From Epiperipatus broadwayi (lineage: Eukaryota > Onychophora > Udeonychophora > Euonychophora > Peripatidae), in assembly GCA_028023455.1 (NCBI GenBank), contig JAQFVV010012394.1, positions 19,488,353 to 19,552,352 on the forward strand: a stretch of 64,000 nucleotides of DNA. The letters are read 5' to 3'. The notes under the pieces are model-generated. The model was not told the origin of the DNA. It ran no database searches and saw only the letters and a program-made list of their open reading frames with translations. Below, piece after piece: positions 36,865 to 47,769 of the stretch (within the stretch, counting starts at the first letter, position 1; every line of letters begins with the position of its first letter). A program made the position numbers and the translations under genes.

Positions 36865-36932
36865 GATAATTGATTTCCAATAAATATATTTCGTGCTGAA
36901 CTAGCACTCATCAGTTGATCTAGATCATCATC
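36865..36932 (-). ncRNA. Type I hammerhead ribozyme
   Basis: On the minus strand: core CTGATGA (36914-36908), a perfect 5-bp stem II GTGCT-AGTTC-AGCAC (36907-36893), then GAAA (36892-36889). Stem III is AT-only and short (ATATAT-like). The likely cleavage follows TTTA at 36881, because TTGG (36880-36877) then pairs with TCAA next to the core. An outer stem I helix GATGAT/ATTATC follows across an internal loop. The core and stem II are the best in the window; stem III is the uncertain part. It lies about 180 bp downstream of the LINE fragment on the same strand, which may be coincidence. Confidence 0.72.
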
Positions 36933-37108
36933 TCTCGCACATATATAATCAGTGCTTGGTTTATATTAAGATAGCAAGTCTTCAAACTTTAATGGAAAGA
37001 CTTCAATCTTATTCACTCTTTAACCATTCATATTATTGAATATCTGATGATGGCATGTTCAATTTCCTTGTTTGCCAATTTTGTTGTCATATCCATGTTG
37101 ACTGCAAG

Positions 37109-38110
37109 TCATTTTCCCATATGTAGTACCTTAAGATCATTTAAATAGACAGAAGAGGGATGGGCAGAATACAGACTGAATCTGTAATCTTTATTATAAA
37201 GTTTCACCCTTTGATCTATTATTTTGCCAAGCACAGATGCATGTTTCTTTTTAATTAAATCTTTAATATGATCATTGCAGAAAAAGCCATGATTTTTCTT
37301 TTTAGTGAATTCAAGAATTTCCATGCTTCAGTAATATAACAGTTCTGAAGATCCAAATTAGCAGTTTTAATCTTTAATAGGTGCTGAAATTTAGTCATAT
37401 TTTTAAAGAATGAGCATCAATTTTCTTGTGAATATGATTGGCGTCAGTGCATACTAATTTATATGTTGAGCTTATGAGTGCTCATGGAATGTGAACTTCT
37501 CTTGTATTTTGATTCCTAATAATAATAGTGTATTAAATATCATTGTTTTAAACATGGATATATCCATGTTACTTTTGTAGCAGTTTTTCTATCTAAATAA
37601 AGTGTTTGTGATTGTCAATCCATGTGTTTTATATAAATTAGATAATAAACCAGTTGAATTTACAACCCCAAAAACATTATTTCCATAACTTGGGGCCAAA
37701 GTCTACCATTTGTACCAACACCTGCATTAAAGTCACCAAGAAGAAAAATTCAATCCTTTAATGGTATTGCTGTAATAATGCTGTCCAACAAGAAATAAAA
37801 GCTTTCTTTCTCTGAATCTAAGATTGGAGTATAGGTACTGATAAAATAAGCTCTAGTATCATTATGCAAGGCAATTTTTAAAATCATTAACCTTTCCTTG
37901 ATATGAGGAATTCCAATAGAAGATAATAAATTAGACTTTGCAGAAAATCCAACACTATAACATTCTTCTTTTACTGACTTCTGCATTTCAAAATAAAAAT
38001 AACTTATGTTCATCCTCTCTCAGAGACAAGTTTTGCTAAGAGCAGCTACAGCTATCTTAAATCTTGATAGTTATTTAGCCATAAGTGCATTCCTTCACTT
38101 GGGTCTTGAT
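37109..38110 (-). pseudogene. LINE AP endonuclease and linker fragment (RTE/Jockey-like)
   Basis: On the minus strand, ALSKTCL (about 38050) corresponds to the ALSETR motif. The frame 38013-37750 has SVGFSAKSNLL, IKERLMILKIALHND and YFISTYTPILDS. The reading continues with FLLGDFNAGVGTNGRLWP (about 37750-37690), the catalytic D-N motif, then THGLTITNTLFR. A linker frame (37324-37109) begins MEILEFTKKKNHGFF. This order is that of the LINE proteins often annotated as craniofacial development protein 2-like. No RT follows downstream, so the copy is 3'-incomplete. It differs clearly from the RTE-like element at 10-13 kb. Confidence 0.8.
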
Positions 38111-38989
38111 GAGTTTGTATGAAGTAAAATTCATACATTTCATGTATCTATAATTAGAAAAAAAGATTTGTATTTGTGATATTACCTTTAATACTATCAT
38201 TGCCATTTACTACATCACTACTACTGATATTTTTTTCTACTGCTGAAATGAGTAATCCGCCAGCTGTGACAAGATAGCCAGACTGTGATAGGCTATTTGT
38301 AGACCACATCTTCTAGGCTATTTTACTTCTATGATAAGCGGGAGTTAAAATAAGGTTGCCTAAACATACAATTTTTGCCAGTTGAAACACCAGTCTTACT
38401 TAAATCCAGTTTCATATCGACTCATTAGTGATTGTATTGCCTCAAGCAAAGATTGCAACTGAGGATTGCTAGCCTACCAAGGCTGTCCTAGTCATTGCTT
38501 TTTTAATTTTCGAGGGCTTGAGCTAAAAAAAAAAGGAATATTGGAGTCAGAAATGCTGTATATACATAGTTGAAGGATGGAAAAGTTGTTGCACAAACAT
38601 ATAATTCCATTGACACAGTGAAAAGTAGATGTCCAATGGCATGAGAGGCTCACAATGACTGGGCCTTACAATAACTTAAGTGATTGAAGATGAAAAAGGG
38701 GGGGGGTCTAAAAAGACAATGTTTTGCAAACAGTACCTAGCCTTTGATGAGCCAGCATCCTATTCTTCAAGATTGCAAGAGTTCTTGGTCAGACTCTGTA
38801 TATTTAATATTCATAGTTACCTTCAGATCTAAAGGCCATTCCATTATCTGCCACCTTTGGAGCCTATTGGTAGTCTGAACACAGAACAACTGGATTTATT
38901 GTTTAATTTGGCAAAAATTAATTTGTTTGAAATCTTATAAAAATTCCATTTTTTTATACCATAATTCTTCAATTACAGGTTTTTTTATT

Positions 38990-39900
38990 GAAAGTCCAAA
39001 AAGATGTTCTTAAGTAGTGAGTGTCTCGCTTCTAATATGGTTGATGTTTCTTCTGATTTATCTGTCATCAATCAACTCTTATTACACATATTTGTTTTGA
39101 TGACACATTTGATACAATTCCTGTTTGCCACATATCCAAACCATTTCTCCAATATCATACTTCATATTTTCTAAATTTGTTTTTTTTTCTCCTTATTATT
39201 AGGGATCAATATTGGGATATGCATTCTGAATTTCCATTATATCAGCATTTCACAGGTGTTTTTTTGGTACTTGTATTCAGCGTGAAATATTAATAAAACA
39301 TGGCTACCATCAAAATTTTTGTGAATATTTTTGTTGTTGCATTTTATTCAATGCCTGCTTCAACTGTTTCACAGCTTTTTCAGTTAGAATATTCAACTCA
39401 TTGTGTTATGAAGGTGTTAAAATATGTTGTATCCCTTTGCTAGCTAAAAAATTTTCTAATAACATGACACAAATCCAGTTCCTTATCTGAAAATATTCTC
39501 TGCACTCATATTATTCATCACTCTGTATTCAATCCATTTTGAATGAGTTAATGACAACTAAAAAATATATCCATTTAAAGGTACGACATGATCCATATGC
39601 ATCCTTTGCCATGGTTTAATGACCTTTGGTCATGGCTCCACTTCTTTAGAAAGTAGCCTCACTATTCATTGATACATTTTACATCCTTTGATTATTAGTT
39701 CTATATCGTGATTTATACTAGACCACCATACACATAACAGCCAATTCCTTCATTCTGACAATTCCAGGATGTCCTTTGAATAATAAACCTAATACACATT
39801 TCTTTACCTCCATCTTTCATTAATACGTAGCCAATGCATAATATGCTCGACCACATAGTTTAGTCACATTGAGGCCATCTGTCTTTAATTTATCTCTTGA
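38990..39900 (-). pseudogene. Gypsy integrase
   Basis: Reading the minus strand from about 39800: a V-W/Y-W-like VYGGL start of the zinc/H2C2-side region, SKDVKC, then the catalytic core with PWQRMHMDHV (the D of the DDE triad), FLVVINSF, NGTGFVSCY (about 39480, second acidic position with N-G), GIQHILTPSHNELNI (about 39420) and VKQLKQALNKM. Motif order and spacing match the Ty3/Gypsy integrase core. Every few dozen codons a stop or shift occurs. Confidence 0.78.
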
Positions 39901-40029
39901 CTAATTAGTATCCATAATCATCTTCTGTCCATGACTGCAATTTTCAGTACTTTTGACTTCATCAAGTTGTAGTTCATTTCAGTGTTCCATGGTTCATATT
40001 CATTTGTAATCACTATTCTCAATAAAGCA

Positions 40030-40961
40030 TCAGCATAAGTAATTTGTTTCCCATGCTTACCCATATTAGTTCAAAATGTTTAATGCTAATATATTTATCC
40101 ATTGGATCACCATTTGATTAACATGATATCCATATACATATTGGTAGAATTTTTTGACATCAAATACTATTGGTAAAACTTTTATTGAGCTGGCTATAAT
40201 TTTTTTTAGCCAGATGCATACACAATAGAATGCTTGTCTCCATAAACTCTATGAGAAATAGCAGCACAATGCTCCATTCTCCAAAGCATTTGTGGTTATC
40301 ATTTCTTCTTGATCATTTTACTAGTGCACCAGATCTTGACTTGACATTAGCAATTCTTACTTTCTTAAATGCTACATCTTGTTCAAATTCCCATTCATCA
40401 AATTTTTTTTCTTCAAAATTCATAAAGTGGAATCACAATATAAGCTTTTCCCATCAGGAAGCTCTCAAAGAAATTCAATTATTTCTATGATTTCTTGAAA
40501 ATCTGGGATTATTTAGTTTAGGTTCGGTTTTCACAGCTATTACTTTATCAGCATTCACATATTTTTTTTTATCAGTAATACTATGCCAACTTAATTTCTT
40601 AAGTGGATCATATGCATTTAATGGCATTAAGTCATGCTCTAAATTTTTCCAACTTTTCACACACTTTATTTATATGTGTATGGAGTTCATTTGCTGTTTT
40701 GGCAGTTATTAGAATGTCATCCAGATAAGAAATAACTTCTACCATTATCTGCAATAGACTTTATTTTGGCTTAAAGCATATTTAGAGCTATAATTATTTC
40801 AAATGGCAATTTATTATACTTAAATAGTGTCAAATGCTTGATAATAGTTAAGAGTTTGGCTGTATTTGCTGTAACTGGAATCTGGTGGATGCTGACTAAA
40901 GATCAATTTTAGTTAAGGAACCCTTTTGCAATGAAACCTCTTGAACACTTGTACAGACTAT
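40030..40961 (-). pseudogene. Gypsy reverse transcriptase (C-terminal part) and RNase H
   Basis: The minus strand reads KGSLTKIDL (motif A with catalytic Asp) near 40905, then HQIPVTANTAKLLTII. YLDDILITAKTANEL (motif C, the YLDD form of Y-x-DD) follows near 40730, and HINKVCEKLEKF. Further on (about 40280-40080) are IVYAS and YSQLNKSFTNS, then VKKFYQYVYGY, matching the Gypsy RNase H. KHGKQITYADALLRI ends the domain near 40030, as HxxG...ADALSR does in this group. The N-terminal part of RT lies beyond the insertion, at 43043 and up. Confidence 0.85.
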
Positions 40962-40965
40962 GTAT

Positions 40966-43038
40966 TATAACGATCCAAAAGAAAGTGAAGATCGAATCTT
41001 ACTGTAATTTGCACTACAAGGGTGTCATCTAGGCATTTGAACCTAGAAAAATTTATAAAGAAGGCAGATACGTGTTGTTAAGATCCCACTTTATTTTATA
41101 TTTAGACCGTTAGCCCATTGTCACTAGCTCAGTGGAGACGCAGAGATAATAATCTATATCTTTAATTTATATCTTAAATATAAAAAAATAGAAGCCACGG
41201 CCAGTAATTAATACACAAACAATATTTATTTACGCACATATATAATCATTTTAAATTTGAGGAATAACATTTATTATTTAGATTTTAATATTAATTTTTA
41301 ATTTAAATTATTATTTTAAGATTGTTGAGTATGAATGAATTTAATATTTTTATTAAGATCGTCGAGTATGAATAGACTACATAGCTTGTATTTGAAAATA
41401 AAATATTCTATCCCTTATTTAACCCTAGGCCAAAAGTTCGCAGCCAAACCAACGTCAATCCATCTGATATATCGATGTATTCAATGCAGCATGAATACAA
41501 CAGCACAAAATACTATACTGTCAGGAATGTACATCTGAACAGTAAGTAGAGTTAGAGAAGACATTGTCTCTCAACCAAACAGGAATGCTACATCTGTTGG
41601 CGAGAAGAACAATAAACAAAAAACTCCATAGGAATGGACCGCATCTTCCGTCTTACTATCCAATTCCAAGACAAACAGGGGTGTGCGGTGTATATATGCA
41701 ACCTGCCCGTAGCGGATCTCATGCTACATTTACTAATTACATCAATACATCCAATCCATTGACCCAATTTAACTACGAAACAAATAACCTAAGATTACCC
41801 TCCCTTAAACTATATATAACTTTACAAATCTATATAGCCATTCACGCCCGACTTAAATTTAACATTTATATACGTTCGCACAGATGAATTTTATAAAATT
41901 TGTTTTATAATGTTGAGTATAGATCGGCTGCATAGATTCCACAGTCAAAAACATTTCAAAATAAACATAACCGATCAAAATACAAAGTCATTGATAATGT
42001 CAATTGCAGGGGGAATACAAGAAACCCAATGGCATTCATCATAAGATGCCGCATTGACATCGATGACTTATATATTCTAATCGAATATGAAAACCACAAC
42101 ATAATTAACCGCTAATGAATCCATGCAACGTCCATACCCAACTTAAATTTCATGCATTTAAATAATTTATACAAATAAATATTAATAGAAAAATAAAAAA
42201 AAAATGGAAATGATTTTTTTTTTTTTAGCAAACTCAAATATATATAATTTAAACATTAATTATCAATTTGAAAATCAAATAAGAGTTCATTTTAAAATTT
42301 AGATTAGCTGAATCTTTAAAAAAAAATTGACGAAAGTTCTTAATTACTTTTTCTTTTTGTTAATTTGTAAAGTTCATAGCTCATGGTAGAAGAGTCCAGG
42401 TTCCTGTTTTTAATTCCCGCAGCGTCTCCATTGGAAGACCGATCTGATGTTCTGGAGGTGACCTTAGCTGGTTTCATTTCAGAATTACAGTCATTTCATT
42501 TTTTTTTTAAAAAGAGAGTGTGATATGTGCGTCCTATCACACGTCTCAAACACAAAAAAGCTGGCACTCTCTGGAACTCAATATTTCTCTTTTTATAGTA
42601 TCCACACAGATTCAACCAACAAAACATCACTAATCCATCATTTTCATTAGGGTCCGGGCTGAGGCTTGGTGCTTCCATTGGTCAAGCTAATTCTTTTTAT
42701 TCTCTTATCTATCTTATCCTCTGACTTTTTAATTACAGTATATAAGAGCCCTGAGGGCTAGTTTGCTTTTCAATTAATTTATAAAACAATCATTTCTATT
42801 TACAAAAATATTTTATCTTTAAATCTTGTACTTTTTTATAACAAAGTACGCTCAAATACTTTTATTTATTAAAAAAAAATATTTTTAAAGTTTTGCATCT
42901 GTGCGAATATATATATATACGTATACACGTTTAACAACTCTTTAATTTTTTTAGCTTTTATTTCTGAACTTATTTTTATTTGCGAATTTAAAATTTTTAT
43001 TTTAAATTAATGTAACGGCATATTTATATATCGTTACA
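40966..43038 (-). mobile_element. Insertion nested in the Gypsy RT (LTR-like ends, 4-bp duplication)
   Basis: On the minus strand the block starts TGTAACGATATATAAATATG (43038 downward) and ends GGATCGTTATA (40966). The ends are inverted repeats TGTAACGAT/ATCGTTATA with one mismatch. Identical GTAT flanks both sides (40962-40965 and 43039-43042). Removing it restores continuity of the Gypsy RT between its HxxDGxxxLCxDY part and the KIDL motif, which independently proves an insertion. TGTAACG...CGTTACA ends and a 4-bp duplication suggest an LTR element, perhaps a long solo LTR or internally deleted copy. The interior holds a 107-codon frame (41564-41887, plus) that I do not recognise, and a promoter-like TATAAGAGC near 42750 on the plus strand. 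Confidence 0.75.
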
Positions 43039-43042
43039 GTAT

Positions 43043-43600
43043 CTTTATTTATGTATCCAAGTTATGTTGTAATCACTGCATAAATGAACTGTTCCATCAT
43101 GTTTTAAAGTTTTACAGTGAGTATTTCTTCCATTTAATTTTCAAAGTAAAAGGAACTTACTGTGGTCTGCAAATAATAGGCTGAAAATTATCCATTAATT
43201 GATTGTATATTCAATTCTGCTGGATCCAACTTGAAGAGCTGTGGAAATTTATCTCAGATTTGAGATTCTAATTGGTCTCTTTGTATTTTTATTCTTATTC
43301 CTAAAGATTTAAATTAGTTTCAATCTAGAATTGGGATTAAATCTTTTGTCACAAAGTATAGGGGTAGTTTTTTAATCTCAAGTTTACATGTACTAGTACT
43401 GTTAGCATCCCTAGAATATCAATCCAGTTTCCATTTACATCAGCAGCTACGAAATCTGTTTTATTCATAAATATCTCTTATTTTCATTCTGATTTCTTTT
43501 GTTCACAAATTTTTATATCCAGCAAATTGTAGTTTGTATATATTTAAATTTATATTGTTTTCCTCGATTTATTGTCGTCATAAATTGTCTTTATATTCTT
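43043..43600 (-). pseudogene. Gypsy protease and N-terminal RT
   Basis: The minus strand reads FVAADVNGNWIDILGMLTVL (about 43450-43390), matching the region after the protease active site in Gypsy polyproteins (xVxVNGxxxxxLG). The RT entry follows: IICRPQ, a stop, VPFTLKI (about 43150) and HDGTVHLCSDYNITWIHK (about 43095-43045), equivalent to KKDGSVRLCxDYxxTVN. The next bases are the duplication GATAC and the insertion. The active-site DTG itself was not legible. Confidence 0.75.
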
Positions 43601-43659
43601 TTCTTGCTTATTAGAACACACTCGTGATATTTGTCATTTTTATATTTAGACAATTTTTA

Positions 43660-44270
43660 ACATCATCTTTATTGCCACAACAATAACATGTCCAGGTATT
43701 CATTATAACTTGTAGTTTGTAACTTGCACTCTAAATACCATTTTATTTGGGTTACATCTGCAGTATTTTCAAATTCTGTTGCATTTTCTTGAATGACTTC
43801 ATAAGCTTTCCATTTTCTTTAGCTTTGATATATATTAATGCACTTAGATTCAAAATTATTTGTCAAAATTTATTGTCACTCCCATCCCATAATAATTGAT
43901 CTAGAATCATATCTTCTAGCTTAGTTAAGATTGTATTTCTTCATGAGCATACACCATCCCCATGTCATAATCTTTTATGTTCTCGCTTTGTGACAAATCA
44001 ATCTGAAGTATAAACACACTATATGTCTAGATGTAAATTTAAAGTGTGTGTTTAATTTTACTATCAATTCTCCATACAGAATATCCTCAGAACCTTTTGG
44101 GTCACACAATTGGTTTGTAATCTATAATACATCTTTAGCAGTCATCACATCAATGTTGAAACTTTTACTTTAGTATCTCTTCTGCATGGGTAATGTATAA
44201 CTACCATCCCACTTAGGGAGCTACTGTGCAGTGCAAATGTTTGTTTTATTTGTTAATTTCTCTATCATTT
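43660..44270 (-). pseudogene. Gypsy gag with zinc knuckle
   Basis: The minus strand reads NQLCDPKGSEDILYGELIVK and then LNTHFKF (about 44125-44040), the capsid C-terminal region of Gypsy gag. Next are KLEDMILDQLLWDGSDNKFQ and NLSALIYIKAKENGKLMKSF (about 43920-43800). A CCHC-like start, CYCCGNKDDVKNC, lies near 43690. The order is capsid then knuckle then protease, as expected. Several frameshifts. The start of gag is lost or unreadable near 44.27 kb. Confidence 0.7.
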
Positions 44271-44279
44271 CCAGTCTGC

Positions 44280-45169
44280 TATATATATATATAACAAAAC
44301 AACGGTAAACAATTTATAATACAATATAAATAAAAACTCATAAAGAAATATTTTCGATTATATTCATAATCATTTTCAACTCAACTTTCAAAATGGAATC
44401 ATCTATTACCAACCGGAAACACGTAGATTTAAATATCCCATATATATATATATATGTATATACACATACACACAGTTTCAAGAACTGCATTATTCTGGGA
44501 TATATATGGATGTTTACCAGCTGTATGGATATCTAAAATGTTATTAAAATAAACATAACACCAAAAGAAAATCTGACAATAAGAATTTATTGACTCTGTA
44601 TAATTAAAATATATATCTTCAGTATAGCAACTAGTTTGCTAACTGGTTGTTGAAAACTCAGGCACAAAAGCAATTACAAATTGAAAATCTTGCATTCTCT
44701 AATCTACCATATTTTTCTATATGGCTCTCCTTACTGTGCACTAAACAGTTCCATTACTAGTGTACAGACATGTGGCTAATCCTGCAGTTTCTATTGCTCT
44801 GCATAATTTACATGTTAGCAATCTTTTGTACAATCGGCCTATATGCATTACTAGAGTGTAACTTTGTTTAGAGTTTTTTTTTATTTACTTCTATTTGTCT
44901 AATATATACACAAACATAAAGATTTTATTCACAATACTTTCCAAATATATATATACACACTTTTTAGTCAAACATTGCACACTGTTTAGGAGTAGAATTG
45001 AGTCTCAATAACATTTCTCATGGTAATAAATATTCAAAAGTTTAGGATGGGAATTTTTTCTCTAAACAGGAGCATAGTATTTGCTAAGGAAATTATCTGT
45101 GAAATATTTGCATTGTAACAAGTAATGTCAGCTGATTTTCCAGGCAATTGATTATACTACTTTGATCTA
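44280..45169. other. AT-rich region with (AT)n/(CA)n simple repeats
   Basis: Microsatellite tracts at 44280-44292 and 44440-44476. On the minus strand a sequence with ATTAT-GAAT-ATAAT-CGAAA (about 44375-44350) resembles the second half of a hammerhead but lacks the CUGANGA strand. It may be a PLE terminal remnant or the Gypsy leader/LTR. Confidence 0.4.
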
Positions 45170-45200
45170 ATCTTTATATAAATAATTAAATAAGCTAGTA

Positions 45201-46467
45201 TTATGTAGCCCATTTCTTCGAGATCTCGAAGCAAGTGTCTTTTCTATTAATGGCATGGATGTTTCCATTGATGTAAAATGTCTCCTTTATTTTTCTTTTG
45301 TGATCATTTGATTCTGAGCACAATATTATGGGATTGGCGGGTGTGAAGTTGTGTCCAGATTGTTTAGCATGCTCCAAAAATACAGAGGATGTGTTGCTGT
45401 TTTTCTGAGCTCTGTTAAATGTGTAAATATGTTGAGCCAGTCTAGTATTGATTGTAGCTTTCGTTTCACCATAATATATAGCGTAGCATCTGGCCTGAGG
45501 GCAGGCAATAGAGTACACCATGTGTGGGGTGAACGATCGATCAATGTGGTCTTTAGAATTGTTAATCAATCTATTAGAATTAGGTGAAGTTCTAACTGCT
45601 ATGTTAAATTTATCGTTTAATGCTTTCATTAGTTTGTTAGAAATTTTAGGAATGTAGGGGATTGTTATTCTAGGTAGATTGGTGCGAGGTACATTATTGT
45701 ATATTGTATTATTAAATTTTATGATTTTATTTTTAATAGCTTTGAATTTGAACCCTGCTGCTAATAAATCTTTAATATAGTTGTTTATGTTTTCTTTCCT
45801 GTCTGCTTCATATTTACATAAATAAAAGTTTCTAAACAAAAATGCATTAAGGCCAGCAAATTTATGCGATGCAGGTGAGTTAGAGTTAGGGTGGATACAG
45901 CTGCAAATTTCAAATGGTTTAACAATCATTTTGTAATCTATTAAGTGGCAATTTCTCGATAAAGAGAGGTCGAGATATTTGAGTTCTTTATTATTTTCAT
46001 ATGTGATGGTGAATGAAAGTTTGATTAAGTTTTGTAAATCACATATATTTAAAATATTATCTTTAGAGGTTATGATAAAGATATCGTCTACATAACGAAT
46101 ATATGTAAAGTCTTGGTTGATATTGTGATATTTTGGAATGATCGATAGCTCGTATTTATTTAAATATATGCTAGATAAAACACCACTGATAGGGAGCACC
46201 ATGGGCCATCCGTCTTGCATTGTGTACCACTTGTTTTCAAAGAGTGTAAATATATGGGAATCAAGCCATGACAGGAAAGCAATAATGAATTTAACTCTTT
46301 CACTAGGGCAATGTGCTCGCAGTAGCTCTTCGTGTACTATTTGGATGGATGCTTTTCTATTAATTGATCCGTATAGTTCCTTCACATCCATTGTAGCCAT
46401 AATTGAAGTCTGAGAGATTTGAGTATTTTTGATTTTGGAGATGAATTGGAGAGACGAGTTTATTGTG
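45201..46467 (-). pseudogene. PLE reverse transcriptase-GIY-YIG, left arm
   Basis: The longest open frame of the window (about 420 codons) is in this arm. RT motifs: SIMATMDVKELYGSI (motif A), WPMVLPISGVLSSIYLNKYE (motif B, with the expected G of GLP changed to V), FTYIRYVDDIFII (motif C, YVDD) and LKYLDLSLSR. After a linker (TIPYIPKISNKLM) comes the nuclease: MVYSIACPQA, AIYYGET, INTRLAQHIYTF, and a terminal HAINRKDTCFEISKKW. The N-terminal third of PLE proteins is missing, so the ATG in the spacer is fortuitous. The changed G in motif B and a lost residue at LNICDL suggest it is inactive, although it is still open. Confidence 0.9.
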
Positions 46468-46479
46468 TATAAGCCAAAA

Positions 46480-47639
46480 TTCATCTCCAAAATCAAAAAT
46501 ACTCAAATCTCTCAGACTTCAATTATGGCTACAATGGATGTGAAGGAACTATACGGATCAATTAATAGAAAAGCATCCATCCAAATAATACACGAAGAGC
46601 TACTGCGAGCATATTGCCCTAGTGAAAGAGTTAAATTCATTATTGCTTTCCTGTCATGGCTTGATTCCCATATATTTACACTCTTTGAAAACAAGTGGTA
46701 CACAATGCAAGACGGATGGCCCATGGGCCTCCCTATTAGTGGTGTTTTATCTAGCATATATTTAAATAAATACAAGCTATCGATCATTCCAAAATATCAC
46801 AAAATCAACCAAGACTTTACATATATTCGTTATGTAGACGATATTTTTATCATAACCTCTAAAGATAATATTTTAAATATACAACGTGATTTACAAAACT
46901 TAACCAAGCTTTCATTCACCATCACATATGAAAATAATAAAGAACTAAAATATCTCGACCTCTCTTTATCGAGAAATTGCCACTTAATAGATTACAAAAT
47001 GATTGTTAAACCATTTGAAATTCGCAGCTGTATCCACCCTAACTCTAACTCACCTGCATTGCATAAATTTGCTGGCCTTAATGCATTTTTGTTTAGAAAC
47101 ATGTAAAAATATGAAGCAGACAGGAAAGAAAACATAAACAAGTATATTAAAGATCTATTAGCATCAGGGTTCAAATTCAAAGCTATTAAAAATAACATCA
47201 TAAAATTTAATAATACAATAAACAATAATGTACCTCGCACCAATCTATCTAGAATAACAATCCCCTACATTTCTAATAGATTGATTAACAACTCTAAAGA
47301 CCACATTGATCAATCGTGGTGTACTCTATTGCCTGCCTTCAGGCCGGATGCCGCGCTATATATTATGGTGAAACGAAAGCTACAATCAATACTAGACTGA
47401 CTCAACATATTTACACCTTTAACAAAGCTCAGAAAAACAGCAACACATCCTCTGTATTTTTGGAGCATGCTAAACAATCTGGACACAACTTCACACCCGC
47501 CAATCCCATAATATTGTGCTCAGAATCAAATGATCACAAAAGAAAAATAAAAGAGGCATTTTACATCAACGGAAACAACATTCATGCCATTAATAGAAAA
47601 GACACTTGCTTCGAAATCTCAAAGAAATGGGCTACGTAA
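46480..47639 (+). pseudogene. PLE reverse transcriptase-GIY-YIG, right arm
   Basis: Mirror copy of the left arm. RT is intact in motifs: SIMATMDVKELYGSI, WPMGLPISGVLSSIYLNKYK (motif B with its normal G), FTYIRYVDDIFII, LKYLDLSLSR. A small deletion after FLFRN creates a stop at 47104. A second deletion near 47275 removes about 80 bp of linker, joining ACATTTC to TAATAGATTG. A third near 47315 removes the TPHM-coding bases. The nuclease continues from 47316 with MVYSIACLQAGCRAIYYGET to 47639. The left arm lacks these deletions, so they came after the palindrome formed. Confidence 0.9.
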
Positions 47640-47689
47640 TACTAGCTTATTTGAATATTTGTATTTGCATATATTTTATTATACATTTT

Positions 47690-47740
47690 ATGAAGACTAT
47701 GAATATGAGGCATGGATCCTCGAAAACGTTAAGCCGATAA
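47690..47740 (+). ncRNA. Possible hammerhead remnant downstream of PLE ORF
   Basis: About 70 bp after the PLE stop: GAGG (47707-47710), loop CATGGAT, CCTC (47718-47721), GAAA (47722-47725), then the self-complementary AACGTT and A. This fits stem II, the GAAA strand, a minimal stem III and a UA cleavage site. The 5' core reads CTATGAATAT rather than CTGANGA, so it is incomplete. GACTATGAATATG also follows the 3.7-kb PLE fragment, so the block is a conserved PLE 3' feature. Confidence 0.4.
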
Positions 47741-47769
47741 ACTTTAATACTAATTTATATCTTCTCTAA

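Larger units (their letters stand above)
38700..44270 (-). mobile_element. Ty3/Gypsy retrotransposon, decayed and interrupted
   Basis: Minus-strand gag, zinc knuckle, protease, RT, RNase H and integrase motifs are found in that order from about 44.27 kb to 38.9 kb. This order (integrase last) defines the Ty3/Gypsy type. A 2073-bp insertion (40966-43038) splits the RT domain. Stops and frameshifts are frequent throughout. LTRs were not found with certainty; the region 44280-44900 upstream contains LTR-like poly-A and TATA features but no matching partner on the left side was located. Confidence 0.8.
45170..47670. mobile_element. Penelope-like element pair in head-to-head palindrome
   Basis: Two copies of the same 5'-truncated PLE lie in opposite orientation around a 30-bp spacer (46448-46477). 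The innermost arms are TTTTGGAGATGAATT (46433-46447) and its complement (46478-46492). The arms run outward for about 1.2 kb and extend some 20 bp past the stop codons. They have diverged by scattered substitutions plus deletions in the right arm. Inverted, 5'-truncated arrangements are a known feature of Penelope elements. Confidence 0.88.

Noticed and set aside
41564-41887. 107-codon frame inside the nested insertion
   Set aside because: No recognisable domain, isolated, and within a probable non-coding LTR-like element; not called as a gene.
46138-46787. Open frames antisense to both PLE arms (91 codons each)
   Set aside because: Mirror-image shadows of the RT frame; their duplication is explained by the palindrome.
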